From Sneathiella sp. (GTDB lineage: Bacteria > Pseudomonadota > Alphaproteobacteria > Sneathiellales > Sneathiellaceae), in the NCBI RefSeq assembly GCF_002694385.1, contig NZ_NZMB01000022.1:1-55499 (forward strand): 55,499 bases of DNA, written 5' to 3'. Shown one piece after another: positions 25,587 through 34,411 of the stretch. The position numbers and the translations under genes are program-made. Positions within the stretch are counted from its first letter, which is position 1. Every line of letters begins with the position of its first letter. Under the pieces are notes generated by a model that saw only the letters and a list, made by a program, of their open reading frames with translations, made no database searches and was not told the origin of the DNA.

Positions 25587-26141
25587 TTATTTTACGACGG
25601 TAACCGCTTCCCTTCCCTTTTCAATCAACTCCATCCCATCGCCGGACAGGCGAATCTTGGTGACCGAACAGTGATCGGGACGGAACACAATCACATTATC
25701 GCTTCCTTCAAGGGCGCTGACAATAGCGTTGATGACAACAAAATGGGTGAAAAACACCGCGTCCTGTGTCTGGCGTCCGGTAAACTCCAGGATGGTTGAA
25801 CGCCAGTGTTGCAGGTGGTCAGACTGTTCCGACCAGCGCCCCGCGAGAACCTTGTCAAGCCATGCCCGCCGCCCGCCGAGGTCCAGCCCGGCCGAGGGCA
25901 CCTCCGACAGTTCCGGCGCGACCAGCGGTTCCTGCTGCCAGAGATCGGCCAGCGGCCTTGAGGTTTCACGCGTCCGCAAAAGGGGGCTTGAGAAGAGCGC
26001 AACCGGCGGTATTTCCTGATGAATTTGCGATGCGATATCAATGGCCTGACGCTCCCCGCGCGCGCTCAAGCCCGGATCCAGCGACTGATCCCATGACGAA
26101 GCCGCCTCCCCGTGGCGGACAAGATAGATTGTTATACTCAC
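25587..26141 (-). CDS. Histidine phosphatase family protein
   Basis: Phosphatase of 184 aa in the phosphoglycerate-mutase-like branch. The phospho-acceptor His10 is in LVRHGE, the supporting Arg is in SSPLLRTRET (near 51-60), Glu80 is the likely acid and the second His133 is in FFTHFVVIN. Small size and lack of the mutase loops fit a phosphohistidine or small-molecule phosphatase such as the SixA/CobC group. Start is GTG at 26141, preceded by GGAG at 7 nt. It is divergent from a LysR regulator. Confidence 0.85.
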   Translation of the reverse strand: MSITIYLVRHGEAASSWDQSLDPGLSARGERQAIDIASQIHQEIPPVALFSSPLLRTRETSRPLADLWQQEPLVAPELSEVPSAGLDLGGRRAWLDKVLAGRWSEQSDHLQHWRSTILEFTGRQTQDAVFFTHFVVINAIVSALEGSDNVIVFRPDHCSVTKIRLSGDGMELIEKGREAVTVVK

Positions 26142-26412
26142 ACTTCCACTCCTTTTTCCGGCCCCTGTTCCAATGGCCGGTTATCAGGTTATAAAGCAAA
26201 TATTCACATCATAAACGGGAAATTCAAATAACAACGGAAAAGACTAAATAATTACTATTAAAAGTATACCCTGTATTGGTGTATTAAATAAAAACATCTC
26301 AATTGACAGGCGTTAAAACATAACTTAAGCGTTATTAACGTTAATACTATGCAATGTAAGAGAGACAGGGGGACGTTTAGCGCCGCCGCCTGATGTAAAC
26401 CGGGTATATGAG
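26142..26412. promoter_or_regulatory. AT-rich divergent promoter region
   Basis: This 271-bp gap between the histidine phosphatase and LysR genes holds no gene. It is markedly AT-rich from 26200 to 26350. It contains a perfect TTGACA (26303-26308) and the 10-bp palindrome TTAACGTTAA (26335-26344), within a run of TTAA repeats. LysR-type regulators often bind such gaps to control themselves and the divergent gene. Confidence 0.4.
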
Positions 26413-27285
26413 ATGAATCACGCGCAGTTAAAGGCATTTCATGCCGTGGCAGAAACCGGGGGCTTTTCAGCCGCCGCCAAAACCCTCGGGCTTACTCAAC
26501 CGGCCGTCACATTACAGATCCAGGCGCTTGAACAGGCCTATGACACCAAGCTGTTCCAGCGCCGCGGCCGCAAGACGGAAATCACAGCTTCGGGCAAGCT
26601 GCTGCTTGAGATCGCCCGCAAGATGCTGCGTCTTGAAGAGGAAGCGCACAGGCTGCTGTCCTCCATCGGCACGCTCGACAGCGGGCGGCTCAATGTGGTG
26701 GCGAGTTCATCCCTCACCTCCCTGCCGCTTGTCGCCGCCTTTCAAGCGCAATATCCCGGCGTGCGTCTCTCCTTCACGACGGCCTCCGCTGAGATGATCG
26801 AGACGCAGCTCCTCGATTTTCGCGCCCATCTCGCCGTTCATCATGCGCCACCTTCAGACAGCCGCCTGTTCGGCGTCAAGATAGAGGAAGAGCCCCTTAA
26901 AATCGCCGTGTCACACAAACATCCCTGGTCAACGAAGAAATCGGTCCCCCTCCGCGATCTGCAGGACCAGATTCTAATCCTACCTTTTACACCTGCCAGC
27001 CGCAGCGAGGCAAAGGATCACTGGTCAAGGCTGCTGCAACATGATGCCGACAAGATCATTCCCCTGCAAAGCAAGGAAATCGGGCGCGAGGCGGTTGCAA
27101 ATGATCTTGGCATTACTTTCCTGACCGAAACCGAAATCCAATGGGATTCGCGTATTCACAGTATCGAGATTGAGGATCACAGCCTGAAGGAAGCCACCTA
27201 TGTCCTGGGGCTCAAGGGCGAACGGCATACGCGGCTTGTGTCGTCCTTTTTGGAACTGACGGGGCATAATCCCGGCGAAGATTAA
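26413..27285 (+). CDS. LysR family transcriptional regulator
   Basis: Protein of 290 aa with an N-terminal winged helix (residues 1-60: LKAFHAVAETGGFSAAAKTL, then QPAVTLQIQALEQAY) and a periplasmic-binding-protein-like effector domain from about 90 (GRLNVVASSSLTSLP). The family is clear. The effector and target are not; LysR regulators next to phosphonate or sulfur genes look similar, but no such genes are present here. It is divergent from the histidine phosphatase and convergent with an MBL-fold gene (12-nt gap). Confidence 0.9.
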   Translation: MNHAQLKAFHAVAETGGFSAAAKTLGLTQPAVTLQIQALEQAYDTKLFQRRGRKTEITASGKLLLEIARKMLRLEEEAHRLLSSIGTLDSGRLNVVASSSLTSLPLVAAFQAQYPGVRLSFTTASAEMIETQLLDFRAHLAVHHAPPSDSRLFGVKIEEEPLKIAVSHKHPWSTKKSVPLRDLQDQILILPFTPASRSEAKDHWSRLLQHDADKIIPLQSKEIGREAVANDLGITFLTETEIQWDSRIHSIEIEDHSLKEATYVLGLKGERHTRLVSSFLELTGHNPGED

Positions 27286-27297
27286 CCGGCGCGGGGC

Positions 27298-28158
27298 TCA
27301 GAGCGCCATGGAAACCCTGTCGGTCTGACCGACCGCATCCAGCTCAATCGTCATGCCTTCCCGCGCGACGAAGGCATTCGGCCACATATCATGCGCGGCC
27401 AGCGCCACGCCATCCATAAACACGTCATCATGGGACGGATCGTGATGGAATATGGCCAGTTGACCAACTCCGGCGGCGCGGCAGAGACGCACGCCTTCCT
27501 GCCAGGTCGAATGGCCCCATCCCTTGTAGGACGGATATTCAGCGTCGGTATAGGTGGAATCATAGATGACAAGATCCGCCCCCTCGATAAGATCGAGGAT
27601 ATCCTGATCCGGATGGCCGATAACATGCTCCGTATCGGTCACATAGCAGACGGATACGCCCTCATGCTCAATCCGATAGCCGGTGCCTCCGTCGGGATGC
27701 TTCAGCGGGGCCGTACGTACATGAATGCCGTCGCCAAGGGAGAAGGAAGCCCCCGCCTTGAAATCTTCAAAGCTGAGCTTGGCCGCCAGTTCCGCAAAGG
27801 GCACGGGGAAAGTTGGCTGGCACATTTGCGAGGAAAGGACCTTTTTGATCCCGCCAAGTTCGCACAGATGCCCGGCCATGACCTTGATATTCACATCCGC
27901 ATTATAAATCGGGGCAAAGAAGGGGAATCCGTTGATATGATCCCAATGGGTATGGGATTGCAGGAAAAGAAAATCTTTTATGCCGCGGCGCATCAGGCAG
28001 TCGCCCAGCAGCCGCACACCCGTTCCCGCATCCAGGATGATAATGCGGTCGTTGATGACAATTTCAACGCAGGAAGTATTGCCGCCATATTTCATATGAT
28101 CGGCAGACGGGGTCGCGATTGACCCCCGAACACCCCAGAATTTCACCCGCATCGTCAT
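27298..28158 (-). CDS. MBL-fold metallo-hydrolase
   Basis: Metallo-beta-lactamase fold protein of 286 aa. The metal-binding motif HTHWDH is at 69-74 (His69, His71, Asp73, His74), with N-terminal VRGSIATPSADHMKYGGNTSC typical of a branch related to PhnP and cyclic-nucleotide phosphodiesterases. Later ligands are in LKHPDGG, YDSTYTDAEYP and AIFHHDPSHDD. It is probably a cytoplasmic phosphodiesterase, but substrate is unknown. The ATG at 28158 was chosen over an upstream GTG at 28179 and a later ATG at 28152. Confidence 0.85.
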   Translation of the reverse strand: MTMRVKFWGVRGSIATPSADHMKYGGNTSCVEIVINDRIIILDAGTGVRLLGDCLMRRGIKDFLFLQSHTHWDHINGFPFFAPIYNADVNIKVMAGHLCELGGIKKVLSSQMCQPTFPVPFAELAAKLSFEDFKAGASFSLGDGIHVRTAPLKHPDGGTGYRIEHEGVSVCYVTDTEHVIGHPDQDILDLIEGADLVIYDSTYTDAEYPSYKGWGHSTWQEGVRLCRAAGVGQLAIFHHDPSHDDVFMDGVALAAHDMWPNAFVAREGMTIELDAVGQTDRVSMAL

Positions 28159-28307
28159 AAAGTTCAATATCACCTTCACTTGTGGCTACATCTAATATTT
28201 ACAAATGTGATATTGCCAAATGATGAAATCACCTGCTTTCCGCCGTTTTTGTAATGGCGATCACGAATTTCGGGGAAGATTCGGGGGAAAAGCAGGCAGA
28301 CGGACCG

Positions 28308-29495
28308 TTAATTCGCCTCCGGACCCAGAATCCGCTCCGTCAACCGCACCCAGTAGCTGGCGCCGAGCGGCAGGATCTCGTCGTTAAAATCATAATTGGG
28401 GTTATGGACATGGCAGCTTCCCTCCCCCGCGCCATTGGCGATCATGATGTAGCAGCCGGGGCGCTCGCGCAGCATCCAGGAAAAATCCTCCGCCCCCATC
28501 ACCGGCGTGACATTGCGGTTCACCTTTGCACTGCCCACCAGTTCGACGGCGGCGGCGATGGCCTCCTCCGTTTCCTCGGGCGTATTGATGGTCGGGGCAT
28601 AGCGGCGGTCATAGGTAAATTCCGCCTTTGCCCCATGGGCGGCGGCTATGCCGGTCGCAATCTGCCGCATGCGATGTTCAATCATGTCCTGCACGCCCGG
28701 ATCAAACGCCCGCGTCGTTCCTTTCAGCACCACATCGGCCGGAATAACATTGCCCGTATGGCCGCCGTTGATCTGCGCGACGGTCACCACCGCCGCCTGC
28801 AACGGGTCCGTATTGCGGCTGACAATATTCTGCCACGCCAGCACAATCTCGGACGCAATGACGATCGGATCGGTGGCCAGATGCGGAAAGGCGCCATGAC
28901 CGCCATTGCCGATGATGCGGGCTTCGAAAAAATCGGCGGACGCCATGATCGGCCCCTTACGCACCGCGAAACTGCCAACCTCATGTCCCGGCATGTTATG
29001 CATGCCGTAAACGCTGTCGACGGGGAATTTCTCGAACAGGCCATCCTGGATCATGACCCGGCCACCGGCGACATTTTCCTCCGCCGGCTGAAAGATGAAT
29101 TGCACGGTGCCGTCGAAATTCCGGGTGCGGGCCAGATGCTTCGCCGCCCCCAGCAGCATGACCGTATGGCCATCATGCCCGCAGCCATGCATCTTGCCGT
29201 CAATGCGCGAACGATGATCAAAGTCGTTGAGTTCCTGAAGATCGAGCGCGTCCATATCCGCCCGCAAGCCGATGGCGCGATTGCCGCTGCCGCTTTTCAG
29301 CGTCCCGACCACCCCCGTTTTGGCGAGGCCGCGGTGCACCTCGATCCCGAAGCTTTCCAGCTTTTCGGCAACAAAGTCGGAGGTTTGAAATTCTTCAAAG
29401 GCGGTTTCGGGATGCATGTGAATCCTATGCCGCCATTCGGTCAGTTCGGCATGCATGGTCTCGATGTCAGGAAGTATTTTCATTTTTTGCACCAT
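28308..29495 (-). CDS. M20 family amidohydrolase/carboxypeptidase (hippurate hydrolase type)
   Basis: Metal-dependent hydrolase of 395 aa. The metal-binding GCGHDGHT motif, the LQP-like FQPAEEN motif with the catalytic Glu, and the HNMPGHEVG segment place it with amidohydrolases that release amino acids from N-acyl or N-aroyl conjugates. A lid domain follows near residue 180-290. The ATG at 29495 or 29483 is the start; the open frame to 29681 adds a stretch with no family features. Ribosome binding sites are weak for both. It is divergent from the phosphate transporter. Confidence 0.88.
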   Translation of the reverse strand: MVQKMKILPDIETMHAELTEWRHRIHMHPETAFEEFQTSDFVAEKLESFGIEVHRGLAKTGVVGTLKSGSGNRAIGLRADMDALDLQELNDFDHRSRIDGKMHGCGHDGHTVMLLGAAKHLARTRNFDGTVQFIFQPAEENVAGGRVMIQDGLFEKFPVDSVYGMHNMPGHEVGSFAVRKGPIMASADFFEARIIGNGGHGAFPHLATDPIVIASEIVLAWQNIVSRNTDPLQAAVVTVAQINGGHTGNVIPADVVLKGTTRAFDPGVQDMIEHRMRQIATGIAAAHGAKAEFTYDRRYAPTINTPEETEEAIAAAVELVGSAKVNRNVTPVMGAEDFSWMLRERPGCYIMIANGAGEGSCHVHNPNYDFNDEILPLGASYWVRLTERILGPEAN

Positions 29496-29692
29496 TTTAT
29501 GGCTGTCTGTGACGCGTCTTGAAAAAAGCCTATCACAACAGAAAAGGCTGATAAAAGACGTTTTATCATGGTCTGAACGCCGCAATCGGGCAATCCGTTC
29601 CGAAACCCTCTTTTCATCCGGCCCCGTCTGGACTAGAAAACAGGACGAACGGAAACAGTTTGTTGCCTGCAAAAAACGCACGGGATGGGTAG

Positions 29693-31186
29693 ATGGTAAA
29701 GAAAACGCTCGATAAGGACCTTGGCCGTATCGAGACGCTTGAAACGCAGGCTTCGCAGGCTGGCAAAGGCCTCAAGCCGCTGGCGCTCGCCGTTCTGTTT
29801 CTGATGATTGTCTGGGCGGTAGCGGCCAGCGTCACCACCAGCGGCGAACATTCTACCCTGATCATCATTGCCGCCATCATCGGCGGCTACATGGCGCTGA
29901 ATATCGGCGCCAATGATGTGGCGAATAACGTCGGGCCCGCCGTTGGCTCGCGTGCCCTCACTATGTTCGGGGCGATTGTCATCGCGGCGATTTTCGAAGC
30001 CGCAGGCGCGATTCTCGCCGGTGGTGATGTTGTCAACACCATCCAGAAAGGCATCATTAATCCGGCCGGAATGCCGACCAGCGAAGTGTTCGTCTGGGCC
30101 ATGCTGTCCGCGCTGTTTGCCGCGGCGCTGTGGGTCAATGTCGCCACCTGGGTCGGCGCGCCGGTCTCCACCACCCATGCCGTTGTCGGCGGGGTCATGG
30201 GCGCCGGGATCGCCGCCGCCGGTTTTAGCGTCGTGAGCTGGGGCACCATGGGCGCCATCGCCGCAAGCTGGGTGATTTCCCCCGTGCTCGGTGGCGGGAT
30301 TGCCGCCATCTTTCTCGCCTTCATCAAATACAATGTCATCTACAAGGAAGACAAGGTGGCGGCGGCGCGGCGCTGGGTGCCGCTGCTGGTCGCGATTATG
30401 GCCGGTGTTTTCTCGGCCTATCTTGTCATGAAGGGGCTCGGCAAAATCTGGAAGCCCGGCCCATTGATGATCCTGACCCTGTCGCTGCTGTTTTTCATCG
30501 GCACTTTCGCCATTGTTCGGCCGATCATTCATCGCGCCTCGCAGGGCATGGAAAACCGCAATAAATCCGTCCGCGCTCTGTTCACCATTCCGCTGATCTG
30601 CTCCGCCGCGCTGCTTTCCTTCGCCCATGGCGCCAATGACGTCGCCAACGCTGTCGGCCCGCTCGCTGCGATTGTCGGCGTCTCCACCTCTGGCGCCATT
30701 GACGCGAAAGTCGGTATTCCGCTCTGGGTCATGCTGATCGGCGCGGCAGGCCTCAGCGCCGGACTGTTCCTGTTCGGGCCCAAGCTGATCCGTACGGTGG
30801 GCGAACAGATCACCAAGATGAACCCGATGCGCGCCTATTGCGTGGCGCTGTCCGCCGGGATCACCGTGCTGATCGCCTCCGCCCTCGGCCTGCCGGTCAG
30901 CTCGACCCATATCGCCGTCGGCGCGATCTTCGGCGTCGGCTTTTTCCGTGAATGGGATACGGAACGGCGGGCGCGGCTGCTGCGGGAAAGCCTGCGGGAG
31001 CAGAAAATCCATCCTGACAGCAACCTGCCCATCTGCGATCAGGCGGAGACCTCCAATAACAAACGCAAGAAGCTGGTGCGCCGGTCTCAGCTCATGACCA
31101 TCGTCGCGGCCTGGATCATCACCGTTCCCTGTGCGGCGCTGATGGCCGCCGTCATTTTCTGGATCATCCAGTATTTCGGCGCCTGA
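29693..31186 (+). CDS. Inorganic phosphate transporter, PiT family
   Basis: Inner-membrane phosphate:cation symporter, 497 aa, about ten to twelve helices. The two PiT signature repeats are intact: GANDVANNVGPAVGSRAL in the first half and HGANDVANAVGPLAAI in the second, plus the paired VSTTHA and VSSTHI motifs. A hydrophilic loop of roughly 70 residues near the C-terminus (RARLLRESLREQK to KLVRRSQ) is cytoplasmic. It takes up metal-phosphate complexes at low affinity. No phoU-like gene is next to it, though one often accompanies pit. Confidence 0.93.
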   Translation: MVKKTLDKDLGRIETLETQASQAGKGLKPLALAVLFLMIVWAVAASVTTSGEHSTLIIIAAIIGGYMALNIGANDVANNVGPAVGSRALTMFGAIVIAAIFEAAGAILAGGDVVNTIQKGIINPAGMPTSEVFVWAMLSALFAAALWVNVATWVGAPVSTTHAVVGGVMGAGIAAAGFSVVSWGTMGAIAASWVISPVLGGGIAAIFLAFIKYNVIYKEDKVAAARRWVPLLVAIMAGVFSAYLVMKGLGKIWKPGPLMILTLSLLFFIGTFAIVRPIIHRASQGMENRNKSVRALFTIPLICSAALLSFAHGANDVANAVGPLAAIVGVSTSGAIDAKVGIPLWVMLIGAAGLSAGLFLFGPKLIRTVGEQITKMNPMRAYCVALSAGITVLIASALGLPVSSTHIAVGAIFGVGFFREWDTERRARLLRESLREQKIHPDSNLPICDQAETSNNKRKKLVRRSQLMTIVAAWIITVPCAALMAAVIFWIIQYFGA

Positions 31187-31321
31187 CGTAACCGCAATCA
31201 CATCATCGACAGATTTTCCCGGAAACTTTATCATAAACCGATAAAGTTGAATTTGATGCTTTGCCTTCCGTCAAAAACGGTTATTCTGGAACGAGCGGTC
31301 AGATATAGAAGGATGTTCTCC

Positions 31322-31783
31322 ATGAACGCAACCGAGAAGAAAAAGAAACTCGAAGAATCCCGCAAGGCCATGACGGGACTGGAACAGTTGCAGGCGGTCA
31401 TCAGCGGCGGACAACGCCCGCCGATTTCCGAAACCCTGGATTTCAACCTGACAGAAGTCTCCCCCGGCAGGGCGGTCTTCGTGGGCGAGCCCAATGAGAA
31501 GCATCTCAACCCCATCGGCACCGTGCATGGCGGCTATGCGGCCACCTTGCTCGATTCGGCCCTCGGCTGTTCAATTCATACGGTTCTGGAGCCGGGGGAG
31601 CGATATACCACCGTCGATCTCAACGTGAAATATCTCCGCGCCATGATGCCCGGCATGGGCAAGGTGACGGTGACCGGGGAAGTCGTGCACAAGGGCCGCC
31701 GCATCGCCACGGCGGAAGCCCGTGTGGTTGGCGAGGATGGCAAGCTGTATGCGACCGGCAATACCACCTGCGCCATAATCTGA
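31322..31783 (+). CDS. PaaI family thioesterase (hotdog fold)
   Basis: Protein of 153 aa with the hotdog thioesterase signature NPIGTVHGGYAATLLDSALG (His69-Gly-Gly and Asp78). It should hydrolyse acyl- or aryl-CoA thioesters in the cytoplasm. An N-terminal charged helix (KKKKLEESRK) precedes the fold. The ATG at 31322 was chosen because AAGGA lies 8 nt upstream; an in-frame ATG at 31313 is possible. The gene stands alone between the phosphate transporter and a convergent NnrU gene. Confidence 0.87.
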   Translation: MNATEKKKKLEESRKAMTGLEQLQAVISGGQRPPISETLDFNLTEVSPGRAVFVGEPNEKHLNPIGTVHGGYAATLLDSALGCSIHTVLEPGERYTTVDLNVKYLRAMMPGMGKVTVTGEVVHKGRRIATAEARVVGEDGKLYATGNTTCAII

Positions 31784-31812
31784 AACTTTATCTGACGTGC
31801 GCGGGTGATACC

Positions 31813-32505
31813 TCAGACCGGATGCGGCGACACGCCAAACACCGGTTCATGCAGAAAAATCAGCAGCGTACAGAAGATAACGCCCAGTAAAATCCGCCAC
31901 CAGAGACGACGAAACGAGAGTTTCGCCCGCCCCGCCAGCACGGCGGCGAAGGGAATATTCGAGGTGCGCGCGCTGTATTGCGCCCAGCTATCGCCAAGCT
32001 GCCGGGCTTTCTTCGCATCAATGAGAAACGTCCCGGCCAGCGCCAGCGCGCCGAATGTCCCGAAGAAAATCAGCGCCGACGTCTCGCCATTGTTGATAAT
32101 ATGGGTGATCGACCAGAGAACGAAACTCCACATCATCGGGTGGCGCGTGATGGCATTGATGCCGCTGTAGGCGCTTTCCTTGTCAATCAGCCCGCCCGCG
32201 CCGACGGCGGTCGGGTTCGGGCTGGTCAGGGCGCTGATAAACAGGATGCTGGCAATCAGCATCAGCAGCATGCCGATATGCCGCCCCGCATTGCCCGCAT
32301 ACCAGAGTGTGTCCCCCACCGGCGCCGCGTTAAAGGCGAACACCATCCACACCAGTGCGGCAATAGAAAGAAGACTGAATCCCGCGAGATAGGCTTTTTC
32401 CCCGATCGCCGCGACGATCCTGATCCGTAATACACTCGACGGGATGATATGAATGGCCAGAAAGGCCCCCGCTGCGAGCAACAGCCCGCCCATTGTTCCT
32501 GTCAT
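31813..32505 (-). CDS. NnrU family membrane protein
   Basis: Membrane protein of 230 aa with about six helices. The ITRHPMMWSFVLWSITHIINNG segment is the NnrU/Z-ISO signature with conserved histidines that bind haem in plant zeta-carotene isomerase. Bacterial nnrU genes are known from denitrification loci, but no nitrogen-oxide genes lie here, so the role is open. The ATG at 32505 has GGAG at 7 nt; a GTG at 32517 would extend it by four residues. Confidence 0.85.
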   Translation of the reverse strand: MTGTMGGLLLAAGAFLAIHIIPSSVLRIRIVAAIGEKAYLAGFSLLSIAALVWMVFAFNAAPVGDTLWYAGNAGRHIGMLLMLIASILFISALTSPNPTAVGAGGLIDKESAYSGINAITRHPMMWSFVLWSITHIINNGETSALIFFGTFGALALAGTFLIDAKKARQLGDSWAQYSARTSNIPFAAVLAGRAKLSFRRLWWRILLGVIFCTLLIFLHEPVFGVSPHPV

Positions 32506-32625
32506 TTTCTGCTCCACCTCATGAAAACCGGATGGGTAAGTGTGCCATCAAACGGCGCCGCACGAAAGCGCACTGACCCTGAAAGTGGCGTGAATGCGAG
32601 GGCCGTCACACCGGATGCAGCGGAT

Positions 32626-32871
32626 TCAGAAGCGATCCCCGTATTTTTCAATCATCCGCCGCCCCTCCTCCGTCAGCTTGCAGACGAGCCAGTCGGGCTT
32701 GATCGGGTTATCAAACCATGTTTCAACCCAGCCTTTCTTCAGGCAACTCCTGATGATTGAGTTGCTGATCTGCTGCCCATCCGAATCAAACAGCGGCAGC
32801 TTGCCCCCCGGCTGGTAACGCCCGAGCCGGAGATATTTAAGCTGTGAGGCTGTCGGGGGTCGTGATGCCAT
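32626..32871 (-). CDS. Small hypothetical protein, winged-helix-like
   Basis: Protein of 81 aa with no recognised family. It has a polar N-terminus (MASRPPTASQLKYLRLGRY) and then a stretch SIIRSCLKKGWVETW followed by DWLVCKLTEEGRRMIE. The helix, a strand pair and a LTEEG turn read like the second half of a small winged helix, as in MarR or phage-type regulators. Ribosome binding is modest (AGG at 8 nt). It is upstream of nnrU on the same strand with a gap of 120 nt. Confidence 0.6.
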   Translation of the reverse strand: MASRPPTASQLKYLRLGRYQPGGKLPLFDSDGQQISNSIIRSCLKKGWVETWFDNPIKPDWLVCKLTEEGRRMIEKYGDRF

Positions 32872-33002
32872 CTGTCGAACCTAGTCCAATTCATCGCCCG
32901 ATAAAAGACAACCGGCCGCATTTCGTTAAAAGGAGGCTTTTTTTATTACCGCAGGAGGTTTAAAAAAACTTCAACAGCAGAAAATTCAGGCGGGGGACGT
33001 CC

Positions 33003-33506
33003 ATGGCGATCGAGACAGGCTATACAAAATATTTTCCGGTATCCTGGGAAGAGCTTCATCGCAATGGCCGGGCACTCGCCTGGCGGCTGATGGAAAAGGC
33101 GCCGTTCAAGGGCGTGATTGCCGTCACCCGCGGCGGCCTTGTTCCCGCCGCCATCGTCGCGCGGGAACTGGATATCCGGCATATTGATACAGTCTGCATC
33201 GCCGCCTATCGCAATGACAAGACGGTCGGCGAGGTGAAGATCATCAAAGGGTTGGAGCATATTCCCGATCGGGGTGACGGCTGGGTCATCGTTGATGATC
33301 TGGTCGATAGCGGCGTGACCGCCCGCCATGTCCGCCAGATGGTGCCAAAAGCGCATTTCGCTACCATCTATGGTAAACCCAAGGGGCTGGAACAGGTGGA
33401 TACCTTCATTACCGAAGTCAGCCAGGATACCTGGATTCTCTTCCCCTGGGATCAGGCGCCGTCCTTCGTGAAGCCGATTGTTGAAAATCCCCAGCCGCCC
33501 CGATGA
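33003..33506 (+). CDS. gpt: Xanthine-guanine phosphoribosyltransferase
   Basis: Purine salvage enzyme of 167 aa that joins xanthine or guanine to PRPP. The PRPP-binding motif VIVDDLVDSGVTA is at 95-107, the RGG of VTRGGLVPAA at 43-45 and WILFPWDQ near 147 contacts the base, all as in E. coli Gpt. The start follows a purine-rich GCGGGGGACGTCC. It is followed after 15 nt by the hydroxypyruvate-isomerase-like gene, so the two are probably cotranscribed without an obvious functional link. Confidence 0.92.
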   Translation: MAIETGYTKYFPVSWEELHRNGRALAWRLMEKAPFKGVIAVTRGGLVPAAIVARELDIRHIDTVCIAAYRNDKTVGEVKIIKGLEHIPDRGDGWVIVDDLVDSGVTARHVRQMVPKAHFATIYGKPKGLEQVDTFITEVSQDTWILFPWDQAPSFVKPIVENPQPPR

Positions 33507-33521
33507 CCGGAAGCAACTCCT

Positions 33522-34313
33522 GTGACCCTCAAATTCGCCGCCAATCTCAGTTTTCTCTATCAGGAGCTTCCCTTTCTGGACCGGTTCGCCGCCGCGGCGG
33601 ATGACGGATTTACCGGCGTGGAATGCCTGTTCCCCTATGAATTTGATCCGGCAGATATCCGCCGCGCCCTTGACCAGCAGGGATTGACGCAGGTTCTGTT
33701 CAACTTCTGGCCCGGCGACATGGCAAAAGGGGAGCGGGGTTACGCCAGCCTTGCGCGCCACCAGAGAGAATTCCGGGCGAGCCTGGAACAGGGGTTTTTA
33801 TATGCCGCCGCCCTGGACTGCGACAGCCTGCATCTGATGGCGGGGCTGCGTGATCCGGCGCAGCCCTATGAGGCGCAATACGCCACCTATCGGGAAAATC
33901 TGGCATTCGCCGCCCGTATGGGAGAAGCCAAGGGCATCCGTATCCTGATCGAGCCGATCAATCCCATCGACATGCCGGGATATTTTCTGAATGATTTTGA
34001 TATGGCCGCCACCCTGATCAGGGAAATAGATCATCCCAACCTCGGCCTGCAATTCGATTTCTATCATGCGCAGCGCCTCGCCGGCGATCTCGTCCACCAG
34101 TATCGAAAACTTGCCCCGCTCGTCTCCCATATCCAGATCGCCAACCCGCCGGACCGGCATGAACCGGGCAATGGCGAGATCAATTACCCCTATATTTTCG
34201 GCATTCTTGAACAGGCGGGCTACAGCGGCTGGATCGGCTGTGAATACAAGCCTTCGCGCGGAACACGAGAGACACTCGGCTGGGCGCGGCCATATCTTTC
34301 GAGAGAAATATAA
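33522..34313 (+). CDS. Hydroxypyruvate isomerase family protein (Hyi, TIM barrel)
   Basis: TIM-barrel protein of 263 aa. It starts with the family phrase KFAANLSFLYQELPFLDRF; IRILIEPINPIDMPGYFL contains the metal-binding Glu near 143, LQFDFYHAQ another ligand and GWIGCEYKP the last. Hyi converts hydroxypyruvate to tartronate semialdehyde; close relatives are OtnI and other 2-oxo-tetronate isomerases, and without neighbours from those pathways the substrate is open. Start is GTG at 33522 preceded by GGAAG. Confidence 0.82.
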   Translation: MTLKFAANLSFLYQELPFLDRFAAAADDGFTGVECLFPYEFDPADIRRALDQQGLTQVLFNFWPGDMAKGERGYASLARHQREFRASLEQGFLYAAALDCDSLHLMAGLRDPAQPYEAQYATYRENLAFAARMGEAKGIRILIEPINPIDMPGYFLNDFDMAATLIREIDHPNLGLQFDFYHAQRLAGDLVHQYRKLAPLVSHIQIANPPDRHEPGNGEINYPYIFGILEQAGYSGWIGCEYKPSRGTRETLGWARPYLSREI

Positions 34314-34411
34314 AAGGCCGGGAATTATTGAAAATTTAAGACAACCGGGATACAAGTAAGCAATAAGAAAAAACCGGGCAAATAATAAAGATAGCGGGTA
34401 CATGACGGGCA

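Noticed and set aside
29633-31234. Open frame of 533 codons opposite the phosphate transporter
   Set aside because: Glycine/asparagine/histidine-rich mirror of a strongly supported membrane protein.
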